NCBI GenBank assembly: GCA_964617625.1 | Contig: CAZTZL010000119.1 | Span: 1-6,814, forward strand | Length of the DNA stretch: 6,814 nucleotides | Reading direction: 5' to 3' | Source of the DNA: CAZTZL01 sp964617625 | GTDB lineage: Bacteria; Zhuqueibacterota; QNDG01; DSAB01 | Shown: piece by piece, positions 6,787 through 6,814 of the stretch | Position numbering within the stretch: position 1 is the stretch's first letter | Layout of the letters: each line of letters starts with the position of its first letter | Translations under genes and position numbers: made by a program | The notes under the pieces: model-generated | The model's input: only the letters and a program-made list of their open reading frames with translations | Database searches by the model: none | What the model was told of the DNA's origin: nothing

Positions 6787-6814
6787 TTTCATAAAACGTA
6801 TATTCTTGTCTTTG

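Overview
The window holds four genes, all on the minus strand, with plain intergenic spacers of about 120, 150 and 300 bases. Reading along the minus strand, from high to low coordinates, the order is: a secreted family 2 glycoside hydrolase (GH2; interrupted by an assembly gap), a YbiT-type ABC-F ATPase, a small predicted lipoprotein of an uncharacterised family, and a YhiN/HI0933-type FAD-dependent oxidoreductase that runs off the left edge a few codons before its expected end. No tRNA, rRNA, CRISPR array, transposase or phage gene is visible.

The organism is a bacterium. An exported GH2 enzyme of the modular type common in Bacteroidota and relatives, a lipoprotein with a loose lipobox, start sites with poor Shine-Dalgarno motifs and moderate GC suggest the Bacteroidota/FCB side of the tree. 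This is inference, and no marker gene is present to settle it. A run of exactly 100 N marks a draft scaffold, possibly metagenomic, with a gap of unknown size.

Region by region: 1-1187 is the oxidoreductase (partial); 1188-1305 is a spacer with hairpin repeat copy 1; 1306-1974 is the AT-rich lipoprotein gene; 1975-2120 is a spacer with a 7-bp perfect palindrome and repeat copy 2; 2121-3758 is the ABC-F gene; 3759-4055 is an AT-rich spacer with repeat copy 3; 4056-6774 is the GH2 gene, with the gap at 4323-4422; the rest is upstream sequence.

The genes do not form an obvious pathway. The GH2 enzyme would release sugars outside the cytoplasm, the ABC-F protein would act on the ribosome, the oxidoreductase is a cytosolic flavoprotein, and the lipoprotein's role is unknown. 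The spacing suggests separate transcription units. I found no convincing new multi-gene system. The points most worth following up are a small repeat family present in all three spacers, an AT-rich gene bracketed by two direct copies of it, a sharp low-GC tract inside the GH2 gene, and a misleading reading frame across the assembly gap.
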